Origin: Fidelibacterota bacterium
Lineage (GTDB): Bacteria > Pseudomonadota > Alphaproteobacteria > Rhodospirillales > Rhodospirillaceae
Assembly (NCBI GenBank): GCA_947476895.1
Contig: CANJRX010000001.1
Location: forward strand, 496,865 to 560,864
Direction: 5' to 3'
Length of the DNA stretch: 64,000 nt
Shown: positions 19,015 through 27,521 of the stretch, in pieces
Layout of the letters: each line of letters begins with the position of its first letter
Numbering within the stretch: position 1 is the first letter of the stretch
Notes under the pieces: model-generated
Databases searched by the model: none
What the model was told of the DNA's origin: nothing
The model's input: the letters and a program-made list of their open reading frames with translations, nothing else
Made by a program: the position numbers and the translations under genes

Positions 19015-19031
19015 TCGAAAAAGGACGTGTC

Positions 19032-19457
19032 ATGATTCTCAGCCGCTTTGCCGTCGGTGCATATGTCTTTGGCGCGTTGTCGGCCCTCGTGTCCGTGGCG
19101 GCTGCAGCCTTCACGTCTCACGGGCTCGCCACTGTAGCGCCCGCGGCGGACCTGGCGGTGGAGTGGTTCAAGATCGCCACCAACTTCCAGATAACGCACG
19201 CCATCGGCATGATTGTGGTCGCAGCGATTTCAGACCATCTTCCCGCAGGGCGTCCGCGCGCGGTTATGCGTATGGGTGCTGGGCTGCTCGGGGCCGGATC
19301 ATTCCTGTTCCCGGTCGCGCTCTATTCGCTGTCTTTTGCAGGCCCATCATTCTTCGCGCCGTATGGCGGCTTCGCGGCCATGGCCGGTTGGATAGCCTTT
19401 GCGATCGGAGCGGTGTTGGCTTTTAAAGCCAAAACTTATGAAGTGAAAAACACCTAG
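19032..19457 (+). CDS. DUF423 family membrane protein
   Basis: 141 residues with four hydrophobic helices (about 6-28, 55-75, 82-103 and 108-130). It matches the DUF423/YgdD family (FGALSALVSVAAAAFTSHG near the start and NFQITHAIGM). Inner membrane; function unknown. AAGGACGTGTC precedes the ATG. Its stop shares four bases (CTAG) with that of the convergent downstream gene. Confidence 0.85.
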   Translation: MILSRFAVGAYVFGALSALVSVAAAAFTSHGLATVAPAADLAVEWFKIATNFQITHAIGMIVVAAISDHLPAGRPRAVMRMGAGLLGAGSFLFPVALYSLSFAGPSFFAPYGGFAAMAGWIAFAIGAVLAFKAKTYEVKNT

Positions 19458-20083
19458 AGCCTTTTGGCGATCCTGCGCGCGAGGGATTCTTCCATCGTAC
19501 GCTGCGCCGGCTTGTCGCCGTTTTGCAAGAAGACGGAGATGCCGAAGCTTTTGTCGCCTTTGCGCGCCGCGACGCCGTCACCCCACCACAAGCCTTCATC
19601 ACCGACTTTGACCGGCACAGGATCGCTGGGGATCTCGCCGCTTTTGAAAGCATCGTGAAAACTTTGCAGGAACTTGGCAGCCTCGCCGCTGCCCGCAGGC
19701 CAGACCATGGCGTTCAGGATGGCAAAGCGCCGCCCGCCCAACGGACGCTCGATGCCTTGCATTTGATCCAGCATTTTTCCGGCTTCGTCTTCTTCGGTGT
19801 CAACAAACCGCCAGACACAGGTGGATGAGTAGGTTCCATTGAGGGCGTATTCGCCCTGACCGCCGACATCGCCTTGATCATGGCGCTCGCCCGGTTGGAC
19901 TTCTGCGCCGACGGTTGCGGCCACTTCTCGATCTGACAGCAGGGCGCAGGCGTTGATGGGCGTACCGTCCGCGGCGACGTCCGTTCCGCCACTAACGCCG
20001 CGGGCTTCGGTATAAGAAAGGACAGCCACACCGGCCAAAGCTACAGCGGCGACGGCGAGCATGCTTTTTGTGGCGAGCGTCAT
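19454..20083 (-). CDS. Hypothetical secreted or membrane-anchored protein
   Basis: 209 residues from ATG 20083, which has GGAGG 7 bases upstream; an ATG at 20104 is less well placed. One N-terminal hydrophobic helix (about 8-27) acts as signal or anchor, followed by a soluble region with CALLSDREVAATVG and SSTCVWRF. Cysteines in ACALLS and TCVWRF could form a disulfide in the periplasm. The layout resembles DUF3558-like exported proteins, though I cannot confirm the family. Function unknown. Confidence 0.7.
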   Translation of the reverse strand: MTLATKSMLAVAAVALAGVAVLSYTEARGVSGGTDVAADGTPINACALLSDREVAATVGAEVQPGERHDQGDVGGQGEYALNGTYSSTCVWRFVDTEEDEAGKMLDQMQGIERPLGGRRFAILNAMVWPAGSGEAAKFLQSFHDAFKSGEIPSDPVPVKVGDEGLWWGDGVAARKGDKSFGISVFLQNGDKPAQRTMEESLARRIAKRL

Positions 20084-20192
20084 GGTGGGCCTCCCTTGAT
20101 CCATAGGCGAGATATAAGACTAAAAGCGCCCAGGTTAAAGGCGGCTATTTCGTTATAATCGGCATAACAATCGCGAACGTGAGGGAATGTCC

Positions 20193-20498
20193 ATGACACT
20201 CGAAGAATACGCCGCCTGGGCCGAGACCATTCACAGCAAAGCCACCTCGGGCGACCGTGACAGGTTGCTGTCTTATCTAGGCCTCGGAATTTCAAGCGAA
20301 GCCGGTGAAGTGGCCTCCGAAATCAAAAAGCTCATCCGCGACGGCAGTTGGGACCCAGAGCGCATGGCGGAGGAATTGGGCGACGTGATTTATCACTGGA
20401 GCCGTCTGGTCACGGCCACGGGGCGCAAACCTGCCGACATTCTCGCGGCCAGTCGCGCAAAGATCGACGCCAAGATCAAAGCCAAAAGTCAGAGTTAG
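20193..20498 (+). CDS. MazG-like nucleotide pyrophosphohydrolase
   Basis: 101 residues of the all-alpha NTP pyrophosphatase fold. The metal-binding helices show SSEAGEVASEIKK and EELGDVIYHW (E-x-x-E and E-x-x-D patterns). Such proteins hydrolyse non-canonical or specific (d)NTPs to monophosphates in the cytoplasm. GAGGG at 20181-20185 favours the ATG at 20193 over the one at 20187. The stop overlaps that of the convergent MFS gene. Confidence 0.82.
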   Translation: MTLEEYAAWAETIHSKATSGDRDRLLSYLGLGISSEAGEVASEIKKLIRDGSWDPERMAEELGDVIYHWSRLVTATGRKPADILAASRAKIDAKIKAKSQS

Positions 20499-21742
20499 TC
20501 GGTGATGAGTGGCGGGTCTTTCGGTCGCCGCCATATGACGACCGACCCAACGCAGGCTGTAACGACACCCGCCACGAAGATCGGCTTGGTGAATCCGAAC
20601 AGGCTCGAAGCCGTGCCCATCAGCAACCCGCCGACCGCCAAGGCCGCGCGCGTCACCATGTACCAAATGCTCAAGGTGCGCCCGCGCATGTGTTCGACGA
20701 CGTGCGTGTGAATGACGGTCTGCGACCCTGCGCCGCTCATAACCATGAAAACGCCATTCAGCGCGAACAACGGCACCGCGAGCCAGAAGTTCTTGGTCAC
20801 CGCGAAGATCGCCACGCAGATGCCGTTCAGCAGAACCGCGCGCCCGAAGATTAAATCGATGTCTCCACCGCCTTTGCGCTGGGCCAAAAACAGCGCGCCA
20901 CAGATCGCCCCGAACCCTTGGGCCGATGTGAATGCCGCCAATCCGCCCACGCTGCGTCCGTATTCATGGTCGGCGATTCCCGCCAACAGGTCGGCCACGG
21001 GCCATGTGAGAACGCAAGCCGTGGCGGCGGTCGGGATCACCCACTTCAACGTCGGATGCGTGAAGGTATAGCGCCAGCCTTCGCCGAAATCGGCCCAAAT
21101 GCCGTGCAGCAAAGACGCATGCTGTTTGATCAGCGGCAAATGCGGCGGCATTTTCAGGCTTGATAAGGCGCCAATCACGAACAAATACGACGCCGCGTTA
21201 AAAGCGAATGAGTATCCGGCGCCTACCGCCGCAATCAAAATGCCCGAGAGGGCCGGTCCGATGATGCGGGCACTGTTGAAGCACAAGGATGTGACGGCGA
21301 CCGCATGACCGGCATTCTCGCGCGGGACTAATGTCGGCACCAAAGCCAAACGCGCCGTCTGAATCACCGGCTGAATAACCCCCGCTGCGATCTGCAAAAA
21401 CAGAATGAGCAACGGCGTGATGTGGCCCGAGATGGTAAAGCCCGCGAGAATCGCCGCCTGTAACGTCGCCAGAATCTGCCCCAGAACCGCGATCTTGCGA
21501 CGGTCAAAGCGATCGGTCATGACCCCTGTAATGGGAGCCAGCAGAATTACCGGCGCAAATTCGGCCATGGAGACCGCGCCCAGCCAGGCGGCGGAATGCG
21601 TCAGGTCCCAGGTGACCCAGCCCACGGCCACGCGCTGGACCCATGTCCCGATGAGGGACACGGCGTTGCCGGCGGTGAAGACGGCGAAGTTGCGGCTGCC
21701 AAGCGTGCTGCGTAGGGCGGAAAAGTCGTAACCGAGAGGCAT
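20495..21742 (-). CDS. MFS transporter (EntS/DHA3-like)
   Basis: 415 residues with 10-12 predicted membrane helices and the MFS loop motif TDRFDRRKIAVLGQ between helices 2 and 3. The N-terminus FRNFAVFTAGNAVSLIGTWVQRVAVGWV-type pattern is that of the DHA3/EntS group of drug or siderophore exporters in the inner membrane. The substrate is unknown. No siderophore genes adjoin it. It is transcribed divergently from the ATP/ADP-carrier-like gene. Confidence 0.85.
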   Translation of the reverse strand: MPLGYDFSALRSTLGSRNFAVFTAGNAVSLIGTWVQRVAVGWVTWDLTHSAAWLGAVSMAEFAPVILLAPITGVMTDRFDRRKIAVLGQILATLQAAILAGFTISGHITPLLILFLQIAAGVIQPVIQTARLALVPTLVPRENAGHAVAVTSLCFNSARIIGPALSGILIAAVGAGYSFAFNAASYLFVIGALSSLKMPPHLPLIKQHASLLHGIWADFGEGWRYTFTHPTLKWVIPTAATACVLTWPVADLLAGIADHEYGRSVGGLAAFTSAQGFGAICGALFLAQRKGGGDIDLIFGRAVLLNGICVAIFAVTKNFWLAVPLFALNGVFMVMSGAGSQTVIHTHVVEHMRGRTLSIWYMVTRAALAVGGLLMGTASSLFGFTKPIFVAGVVTACVGSVVIWRRPKDPPLITD

Positions 21743-21843
21743 GGTGCTTTAAGAATAAACCTCTCGCGACATTGCGCTAGGATTTTGAGCGTCCCTCAAA
21801 CGGGTTATACTCGCAGCCGTATTGAGAAGGGGAGCGGTTTGTT

Positions 21844-23160
21844 TTGACGGATGAGGTTTCACCAGCATCGCCGATGGCGCGGTTGTTCAAGACCGCAGGG
21901 CGGGTCGAGCCCTACGAGGTGCGGGCGGTGGTGCTCAGCTTCGTCTTTTTCTTTTTCCTGCTCGGCAGCTATTTCATCCTGCGCCCCATGCGCGACGCCA
22001 TGGGCACGATCTTCGGCGTCGAGCACCTGCAGGAGCTCTATACCGGCACGTTCATCGGGACGTTTGCCTTAGCCCCGATTTACGCGGCGGCCGCCGGCCG
22101 CATCAAGCTTTCGACGCTGTTGCCCTGGGTCTACGGCATGATCGCCATCTCGCTCTTGGTGTTCTATGCGCTGTTCGCGGCCGACCCCGAGGACCGTTGG
22201 ACTGCGGCCGCCTTCTTCATTTGGGTAAGTGTGTTCAATCAGCTCATCACGTCGGTGTTCTGGAGCTTCATGGCGGACCTGTTCTCGCGCAAACAGTCCA
22301 ACCGCCTCTATGGCCTAATCACGGCCGGCGGCAGCCTCGGCGCCGTCGCGGGTCCGAGCCTGACTGCTTTGCTGGTCACGGTTGTCGGCACCCACACTCT
22401 GCTTTTGATATCAGCGGCCGGTTTTGTTGTGACGGCGGTGCTGGTTCTGTTGCTGGTGGGCGAGAAAGAAAAACTGCGTGTGATGGGCGAGGACGCCCAG
22501 CGCACAACCTTGGATCATTCACTCGCCTGGAATCCGTTCGCCGGCTTCAGTCTCCTGGCCAAGTCGTCCTATCTGCTGGGTATCGCAGCCTTCATTGCGC
22601 TGTCGAACTGGGTCGCGGTGATCCTCTATTTCCAGCAGCAGGATTTTATTTCTAAAGCCTTCGTGAGCGTTGATGAACGCACACAAGCCTTCGCGCTTGT
22701 CGATGTGATCGTCAACGTACTGTCCATCGGCATTCAATTTTTCGGCACCGGCTGGATGGTGGCGCGCTTCGGCGTGAAAAAGACGCTGGTGTTCAACCCC
22801 CTGCTGATGATCGGCGCACTCGTGGTGCTGGCGATGGTGCCGGGTTTGTGGATGGTGCTGTTCGCACAAATCTTGCGGCGCACGTCAGATAACGCGCTCG
22901 CGCGCCCCAGCCGCGAGATGCTGTTCACGCTGGTCGATCAGGAAACCAAGTACAAAGCCAAGAACGTTATCGACACCGTGGTCTACCGCTTCGCCGACCT
23001 GACCGGCGCCTGGCTGCAGGCCGGTCTCGCCCAGTTTGGCGTCGCTGGTGCCGGCGTAGCCCTGGCGGGCGTGGGGGTCTCGAGCTTATGGGCCTGGAAC
23101 GCGGCTCGGATCGGCCGACGGTATGAGAGCCATATTGGCGGCGACAAAATTTCGGGTTAG
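21844..23160 (+). CDS. ATP/ADP translocase-like (TLC/AAA family) membrane transporter
   Basis: 438 residues with about 11-12 membrane helices, starting at TTG 21844 after GGGGAG. The first helix region FFFFLLGSYFILRPMRDAMG and the later WSFMADLFSRKQSNRLYGLI are hallmarks of the NTP/NDP exchanger superfamily known from Rickettsia and Chlamydia. Free-living bacteria carry related proteins without proven nucleotide exchange, so the substrate is open. The helix sequence around KAKNVIDTVVYRFADLTG is typical. It stands alone upstream of a TfoX-like gene. Confidence 0.8.
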   Translation: MTDEVSPASPMARLFKTAGRVEPYEVRAVVLSFVFFFFLLGSYFILRPMRDAMGTIFGVEHLQELYTGTFIGTFALAPIYAAAAGRIKLSTLLPWVYGMIAISLLVFYALFAADPEDRWTAAAFFIWVSVFNQLITSVFWSFMADLFSRKQSNRLYGLITAGGSLGAVAGPSLTALLVTVVGTHTLLLISAAGFVVTAVLVLLLVGEKEKLRVMGEDAQRTTLDHSLAWNPFAGFSLLAKSSYLLGIAAFIALSNWVAVILYFQQQDFISKAFVSVDERTQAFALVDVIVNVLSIGIQFFGTGWMVARFGVKKTLVFNPLLMIGALVVLAMVPGLWMVLFAQILRRTSDNALARPSREMLFTLVDQETKYKAKNVIDTVVYRFADLTGAWLQAGLAQFGVAGAGVALAGVGVSSLWAWNAARIGRRYESHIGGDKISG

Positions 23161-23189
23161 AAGCAGCAGTCTTTTTTGCGGAACATCCT

Positions 23190-23582
23190 TTGCCCGACTT
23201 TTTCTTCCCCGACTATGTCCTAGAGCAGCTGACGTCTTTTGGCGGCGTGGCGGCGCGCCATATGTTCGGCGGCAGTGGCCTGTTCAAAAGCGGCGTGATG
23301 TTCGGCTTGATCGCCGAGAGCGAGCTGTATTTCAAAGTCGACGACACCAACCGCGCGGACTTTGAAACCAAGAAGTCCCACGCTTTCACGTATGAAGCGC
23401 GCGGGCGTAAAATCGCTTTGTCCTATTGGTTCGTGCCGGAAGATGTGATCGAAGAACCGGCACTTCTGGTGCAATGGGCCGCGAAGGCTTATGCGGCGGC
23501 TTTAGCAGGACGTAAAGATCAAGCCACGAAGCCCAAAGCCCGGCGGCGCGCCCTGGGGCAACCGGCACGCCGTCGGCGTTAG
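23190..23582 (+). CDS. TfoX/Sxy N-terminal domain protein
   Basis: 130 residues: a TfoX N-terminal domain (FGGVAARHMFGGSGLFKSGVMFGLI, then YFKVDDTNRADFE and ALSYWFVPEDVIEE) and a basic tail rich in Lys/Arg. In gammaproteobacteria the family is linked to competence, but stand-alone N-domains in alphaproteobacteria have no settled role. TTG start with GGAA 6 bases upstream. The stop shares TTAG with the convergent dehydrogenase gene. Confidence 0.82.
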   Translation: MPDFFFPDYVLEQLTSFGGVAARHMFGGSGLFKSGVMFGLIAESELYFKVDDTNRADFETKKSHAFTYEARGRKIALSYWFVPEDVIEEPALLVQWAAKAYAAALAGRKDQATKPKARRRALGQPARRRR

Positions 23583-24670
23583 TAGCCGCGCTTCACGTCC
23601 ACAACCGAATACATTTTTTCGCCGGCCACATAGCGGCGGATATTTTCCCGCATCACAATCCAAGCGCGTTCGTCTTTGAGTTCCGAGGTGGCGGCGGTGT
23701 GGGGCGTGATGACAACATTGGGCGCTGTCCACAGCGGATGACCCTTCGGTAACGGGTCTGGCGTCACGACGTCGAGACCTGCGCCAGCAAGTTTACCTGA
23801 AGTGAGTGCTGCCACCAGATCATCGGTCTCGACACTCTCGCCGCGTCCGACATTGATGAAATACGCTCCTGTCTTCATGCGCGCGAACATGGCCGCATCG
23901 AACAAGCGCATGGTCTCGGGTGTCAGCGGTGCGGCATTCACCACCACATCGGCTTCGCCAATCATCGCGGGCAATTCGTTCGCCAAGCCGACGCGCGCGA
24001 CAAAGGACGGGCCTTCGCGGCTTGAATTGCGGGTCGCGATCACTTTCATGCCGAAGGCATCCGCGCGCTTCGCGATATCGGTGCCGATGCCGCCGAGCCC
24101 CACAATCAGCATGGTCTTGCCGTTGAGGTCCGTCGGCGCGCCCAGGCTGAGGGCATCCCATTTTCCGTCGCGCTGGTTGGCGAGCGCCGGGGCGATTTTG
24201 CGGGTGAGGGTCAGCAGCAGCGCCATCGCATGTTCAGACACATTGGGCCCGTTGATGCGCTGCACGTTGGTGACCAGCACGCCGCCTGCGCGGACTTTCG
24301 GCGTAAGGCATTCTTCAACACCCGCCTGTTGCGAGTGAATCCACTTCAGCTTCGCTCCAGCGTTCAGAAGCGCGCCCTGGCAGAATCCGAGAAAAGCATC
24401 GGCGTCGGTGATGGCGGCGAAAGCTTCCTTGGGTGTGCGTACGGGAACCAGGGTCACGCCCTTGATGGTTTCATGCAGCCAGGCGAGGCGCGCGAGTTTA
24501 TCGCTCACGAACACGATCTTGCGAGGTTTTTCCCAGCCTTTCATCTCACGCACGGGCACAGCGCTCTCGCGCAAGCCCAAAGCGACGGCCACATCTCCCG
24601 CAGATTCCGCTGCGAATGCTTGCGTCGAAACGCTGAGGAAAACGCCGACAATCATCGCGCGCAAAAACAT
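23579..24670 (-). CDS. Exported D-2-hydroxyacid dehydrogenase
   Basis: 363 residues. The catalytic region is a standard NAD-dependent D-2-hydroxyacid dehydrogenase: Rossmann motif VGLGGIGTDIAKRA, the Arg-containing NVGRGESVETDDL segment, and the His in TPHTAA. The N-terminus, however, reads as a signal peptide (about 1-20, ending TQAFA-AES), which is unusual for an NAD enzyme because the cofactor is scarce outside the cytoplasm. A later internal start would lose the signal but has no clear ribosome site. The gene begins at the end of a 23-base tandem duplication and overlaps a TAATG. Confidence 0.85.
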   Translation of the reverse strand: MFLRAMIVGVFLSVSTQAFAAESAGDVAVALGLRESAVPVREMKGWEKPRKIVFVSDKLARLAWLHETIKGVTLVPVRTPKEAFAAITDADAFLGFCQGALLNAGAKLKWIHSQQAGVEECLTPKVRAGGVLVTNVQRINGPNVSEHAMALLLTLTRKIAPALANQRDGKWDALSLGAPTDLNGKTMLIVGLGGIGTDIAKRADAFGMKVIATRNSSREGPSFVARVGLANELPAMIGEADVVVNAAPLTPETMRLFDAAMFARMKTGAYFINVGRGESVETDDLVAALTSGKLAGAGLDVVTPDPLPKGHPLWTAPNVVITPHTAATSELKDERAWIVMRENIRRYVAGEKMYSVVDVKRGY

Positions 24671-24713
24671 TAGGTCTTGTCCTCGTACATCATTAGGTCT
24701 TGTCCTCGTACAT
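24668..24713. repeat. Perfect tandem duplication, 2 x 23 bases
   Basis: Two identical 23-base units (24668-24690 and 24691-24713) lie across the junction between the 62-residue gene and the dehydrogenase. On the coding strand each copy encodes MYEDKT and a stop, ending TAATG. The first copy closes the upstream gene; the second forms a six-codon mini-ORF that again ends in the TAATG overlapping the dehydrogenase start. Confidence 0.95.
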
Positions 24714-24881
24714 CAAGCTGCGCATGGCGCGCACAATCTGTTCACGCATCTGCGGGTCGTCCATGGCGGTGGAAAGCTTCTCTTTGATCTTGGCGACGTT
24801 GCGCGCTGCACGGCGTTCATCGATCGACTCATCAACCGCCGCGGGTTTCTTAGTGCCCTTATCTTTTTTGTCTTTGCTCAT
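24693..24881 (-). CDS. Small charged hypothetical protein
   Basis: 62 residues, very rich in Lys, Asp and Glu, with a predicted helix over KIKEKLSTAMDDPQMREQIVRAMRS. No signal peptide or membrane segment. Its ATG overlaps the stop of the membrane gene upstream by four bases, so the two are coupled. Its 3' end has been duplicated. Function unknown. Confidence 0.7.
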   Translation of the reverse strand: MSKDKKDKGTKKPAAVDESIDERRAARNVAKIKEKLSTAMDDPQMREQIVRAMRSLMYEDKT

Positions 24882-25129
24882 AGGCGTGGCCAGTCTTCGG
24901 GGTTGGGATCTTCGAGCGGTTCTTTATAGGGACCGCGATAGGGCTTTACCCGGGAAACAATGAAACAGAATGCGCCGTGACTGATGGCAAAGCACAGCAA
25001 CACCGGCCACGGTGGCAAGCCTTGGAAGAACATGACTGACAGCACAGTGAGCACGATGAATACCCCGACCGTCATCCAAAAGATGACGCGACGGGGGTTC
25101 ATGCGGCTGCCGTGAAAACCAGAGACCAT
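24878..25129 (-). CDS. Small two-helix membrane protein
   Basis: 83 residues from ATG 25129, chosen because AAGG lies 6 bases upstream; the frame is open to 25162. Two membrane helices (about 16-36 and 42-60) are followed by a polar tail with PYRGPYKEP and NPEDWPRL. Inner membrane; no family recognised. First gene of a run with the 62-residue protein and the dehydrogenase. Confidence 0.65.
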   Translation of the reverse strand: MVSGFHGSRMNPRRVIFWMTVGVFIVLTVLSVMFFQGLPPWPVLLCFAISHGAFCFIVSRVKPYRGPYKEPLEDPNPEDWPRL

Positions 25130-25196
25130 GCGTAACCTTACCTCGGGAATAAGGCCGCACAATGCGCAGCTTTAAACGCCTGATTTAACGTGGTTA

Positions 25197-26444
25197 TCAG
25201 GTTTCGTTGGGATCGCGGATGGTCAGCGTGAAGCCGGCGGCGCGAATGCGGTCCATGACCAGCTGGGCATGTGCGCTGTCCCGGGTTTCGATGGTCAGGC
25301 CTAGGCGCGCTGCATTGGCCGAAAGGTCCAAGGCAAAGCGGCCATGCGAGATCTCAAGCACGTTAGCGCCCAGCTCGGCGCAGATCGCAGCGATAATGCT
25401 GAGCGAACCGGGACGATCCGGCATTTCGATGGAGAGCGTCAGCACCTGTCCTACGCGCACCAGATCGCGCATCAAAACCGACGACAGCATCCGCGCGTCG
25501 ATATTGCCGCCCGAAAGCACCACGCCGACTTTGCGGCCCTTGAAACGATCCGGATATTCCAGCAGCGCGCCCAAGGGTGCTGCGCCAGCACCCTCGGCCA
25601 CGGTCTTAACCATCGTCGCGTAGATGCTGATGCCGCGTTCCATATTGGTTTCGGTAACCGTGAGCGTTTCCTTCACGTGCGATTTGACGATGGGGATCGA
25701 AAGCTGCCCCACATCGCGCACGGCGATACCTTCGGCCACGGTGGAGCCCATGCACGGGCGATTGCCGCGCGTGAGCGCATTGATCATGGACGGATAAAGT
25801 TCAGGCTCGACGCCGATGATTTCGACGCTGGGCTTCATATCTTTGGCAGCCAGTGCGATGCCGGCGATCAATCCACCGCCGCCAACGGGCACGACGATGA
25901 CGTCGAGTTCCGGGGCTTGCTCCAGCATTTCATACCCGATGACGCCTTGGCCCGAGATGACGTGCGCGTCGTCGTAAGGGTGGATGAGAGTCAGGTTCTG
26001 CTCTTTGGCCATGCGCTGCGCGGCGGCGCTGGCTTCCGTGAAGTTGTTGCCTTCCAGCACAACCTTGCCGCCGTAGTCGCTGGTCTTGCGGGTTTTGTTG
26101 AACGGTGTGCCGAAGGGCATGACGATGGTAGCCGGGATGCCGAGGCGCGTGGCATGGAAAGCGACACCTTGCGCATGATTGCCGGCCGACATGGCGATGA
26201 CGCCGGCTTTTTTCTGAGCATCCGTGAGCGTGGTCAGCTTGGCGATGGCGCCGCGGGCCTTGAAGGCGCCGGTGTGCTGCATGTTTTCGTATTTGACGTA
26301 AACATCGCAGCCCATGGTTTGCGACAGGGCCGGGCGGAAAACGGTGGGCGTGACGATGAACTGGCCTTTGGTGCGTTCGCGCGCGGCGCGGACCAAGGCA
26401 GGATCAAGCGTGACGGTATCCGAAGAAGATGCGGGAGAATTCAT
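25197..26444 (-). CDS. ilvA: Threonine ammonia-lyase with ACT domain
   Basis: Converts L-threonine to 2-oxobutanoate and ammonia (first step towards isoleucine, or threonine catabolism). The 415-residue protein has the PLP lysine K62 in HTGAFKARGA, the phosphate-binding glycine loop PVGGGGLIAG and the SAGNHAQGVA motif. The C-terminal 80 residues form one ACT-like regulatory domain (IEMPDRPGSLSIIAAI). One short ACT domain is closer to the TdcB/YgjF-like short form than to E. coli IlvA, so the physiological role may be catabolic. It is a stand-alone gene. Confidence 0.92.
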   Translation of the reverse strand: MNSPASSSDTVTLDPALVRAARERTKGQFIVTPTVFRPALSQTMGCDVYVKYENMQHTGAFKARGAIAKLTTLTDAQKKAGVIAMSAGNHAQGVAFHATRLGIPATIVMPFGTPFNKTRKTSDYGGKVVLEGNNFTEASAAAQRMAKEQNLTLIHPYDDAHVISGQGVIGYEMLEQAPELDVIVVPVGGGGLIAGIALAAKDMKPSVEIIGVEPELYPSMINALTRGNRPCMGSTVAEGIAVRDVGQLSIPIVKSHVKETLTVTETNMERGISIYATMVKTVAEGAGAAPLGALLEYPDRFKGRKVGVVLSGGNIDARMLSSVLMRDLVRVGQVLTLSIEMPDRPGSLSIIAAICAELGANVLEISHGRFALDLSANAARLGLTIETRDSAHAQLVMDRIRAAGFTLTIRDPNET

Positions 26445-26622
26445 GGCAGAAGGATCCTTGCAGAATGGCAGACGACAGACAAAGCAACGCTAGCCCGGCC
26501 TCTTTAGAGGGCCGGGGGCGTAATTCGTCCGCTGATGATCCGCTGCGTCATGGGGGCTGACATATCAGGTCCCGGCCTTTGAGACAAGCCGTGAGGCCTG
26601 GAAGCACCTGGAAAGGCTCGGT

Positions 26623-27378
26623 TTATCTGGGTTTGAAGATGAAATTGTTGATGTAGCCCGGCTTCTTGCAAAGGTCGCGGTTCTTGGCCGGGTCGAATTC
26701 CGAGATCGGGCGCAACGCCCCGTCCCGCAGGAAAAACGCCTCCATGTTGAGGGACGTCACACCCTCCAGGCATTGTTCGATGGAGAGGCCGGTGTGCTGT
26801 TCTTCCAGCTCCACCTGCATGACGGGACGCTCGCGCAAGATGGTCTCGCGTGCGCCGGTTAGAACGGCGGCTTCGAAACCTTCCACGTCTATTTTGATGA
26901 AGCCGACGTTAGTGAATCCGTAGGAGTCGAGTGTGCGCTGGGCGACTTTCACGACGCCGGCGCCTTCGTTGCGCTTGCGCGGATTGAGCGAGGCGGTCTG
27001 GTTGGAAAAGCCGCCGCCGTACATGGGCACGATCAGCTCCGCCGTGCCGACTTTATCCGACAGCGCCACCTGATGCGTCACCACATTCGACGGCAAAGTA
27101 CGCGTGAGGATGCGGTAGATTTTCGGATTGGGCTCAAAAGCTTCGACGCTTTGGCAAAGGCGTGACAGCAGATGTGTGTAGACGCCTTTGTTGGCGCCGA
27201 TGTCGATGGCGATGCGATCGCGCGGCACGATCTGCGGCAGGAATTTAAGTTCAGGCTCGCCCTTACGCAGATGTTTGCGAATCAACCGCCACATATAAAG
27301 CCGCGCCGGAAACAGCGTGTACTTGATGCGCTCTTCAAAGGAATAAGGCGGCGTCCAGTCGGCAGGCATTTCGTTCAC
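26623..27378 (-). CDS. FkbM-family methyltransferase (cluster 3' gene)
   Basis: 251 residues with the FkbM SAM-binding core: AIDIGANKGVYTHLLS (motif I), EAFEPNPKIYRIL, FIKIDVEGFEAAVLTGA and VMQVELE. Such enzymes methylate sugars or secondary metabolites. GTG at 27378 overlaps the stop of the small membrane gene in a GTGA, so it is the last gene of a four-gene set. The acceptor is unknown; glycan decoration fits the neighbours. Confidence 0.85.
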   Translation of the reverse strand: MNEMPADWTPPYSFEERIKYTLFPARLYMWRLIRKHLRKGEPELKFLPQIVPRDRIAIDIGANKGVYTHLLSRLCQSVEAFEPNPKIYRILTRTLPSNVVTHQVALSDKVGTAELIVPMYGGGFSNQTASLNPRKRNEGAGVVKVAQRTLDSYGFTNVGFIKIDVEGFEAAVLTGARETILRERPVMQVELEEQHTGLSIEQCLEGVTSLNMEAFFLRDGALRPISEFDPAKNRDLCKKPGYINNFIFKPR

Positions 27379-27509
27379 GGCTTTACCTGCTTCATGACTT
27401 CAACGGGCGACATCGGCGGTGCGGATGAAGTTTCATCATCGGGAACAGCGAGCATAACGCCGCCCACCACGACAAGTGCGATCAAAAAATACAAAATAAT
27501 TGTCGGCAT
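27375..27509 (-). CDS. 44-residue membrane protein in FkbM cluster
   Basis: Short frame starting at ATG 27509 with GGAG (GGAGACTTTA) upstream. One N-terminal hydrophobic helix (about 3-21, with LIALVVVGGVML) is followed by an acidic, Pro/Ser-rich tail ending KQVKP. The stop overlaps the GTG of the FkbM gene (27375-27378), which points to translational coupling, and it starts 12 bases after the preceding gene. No known family. Confidence 0.6.
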   Translation of the reverse strand: MPTIILYFLIALVVVGGVMLAVPDDETSSAPPMSPVEVMKQVKP

Positions 27510-27521
27510 TAAAGTCTCCGC

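Noticed and set aside
25344-26507. 387-codon plus-strand open frame
   Set aside because: Antisense to ilvA; no recognisable domain and His/Arg-rich shadow composition.
26493-26517. GC hairpin upstream of ilvA
   Set aside because: Stem has a bulge and no T run on either side; not enough for a terminator or attenuator call.
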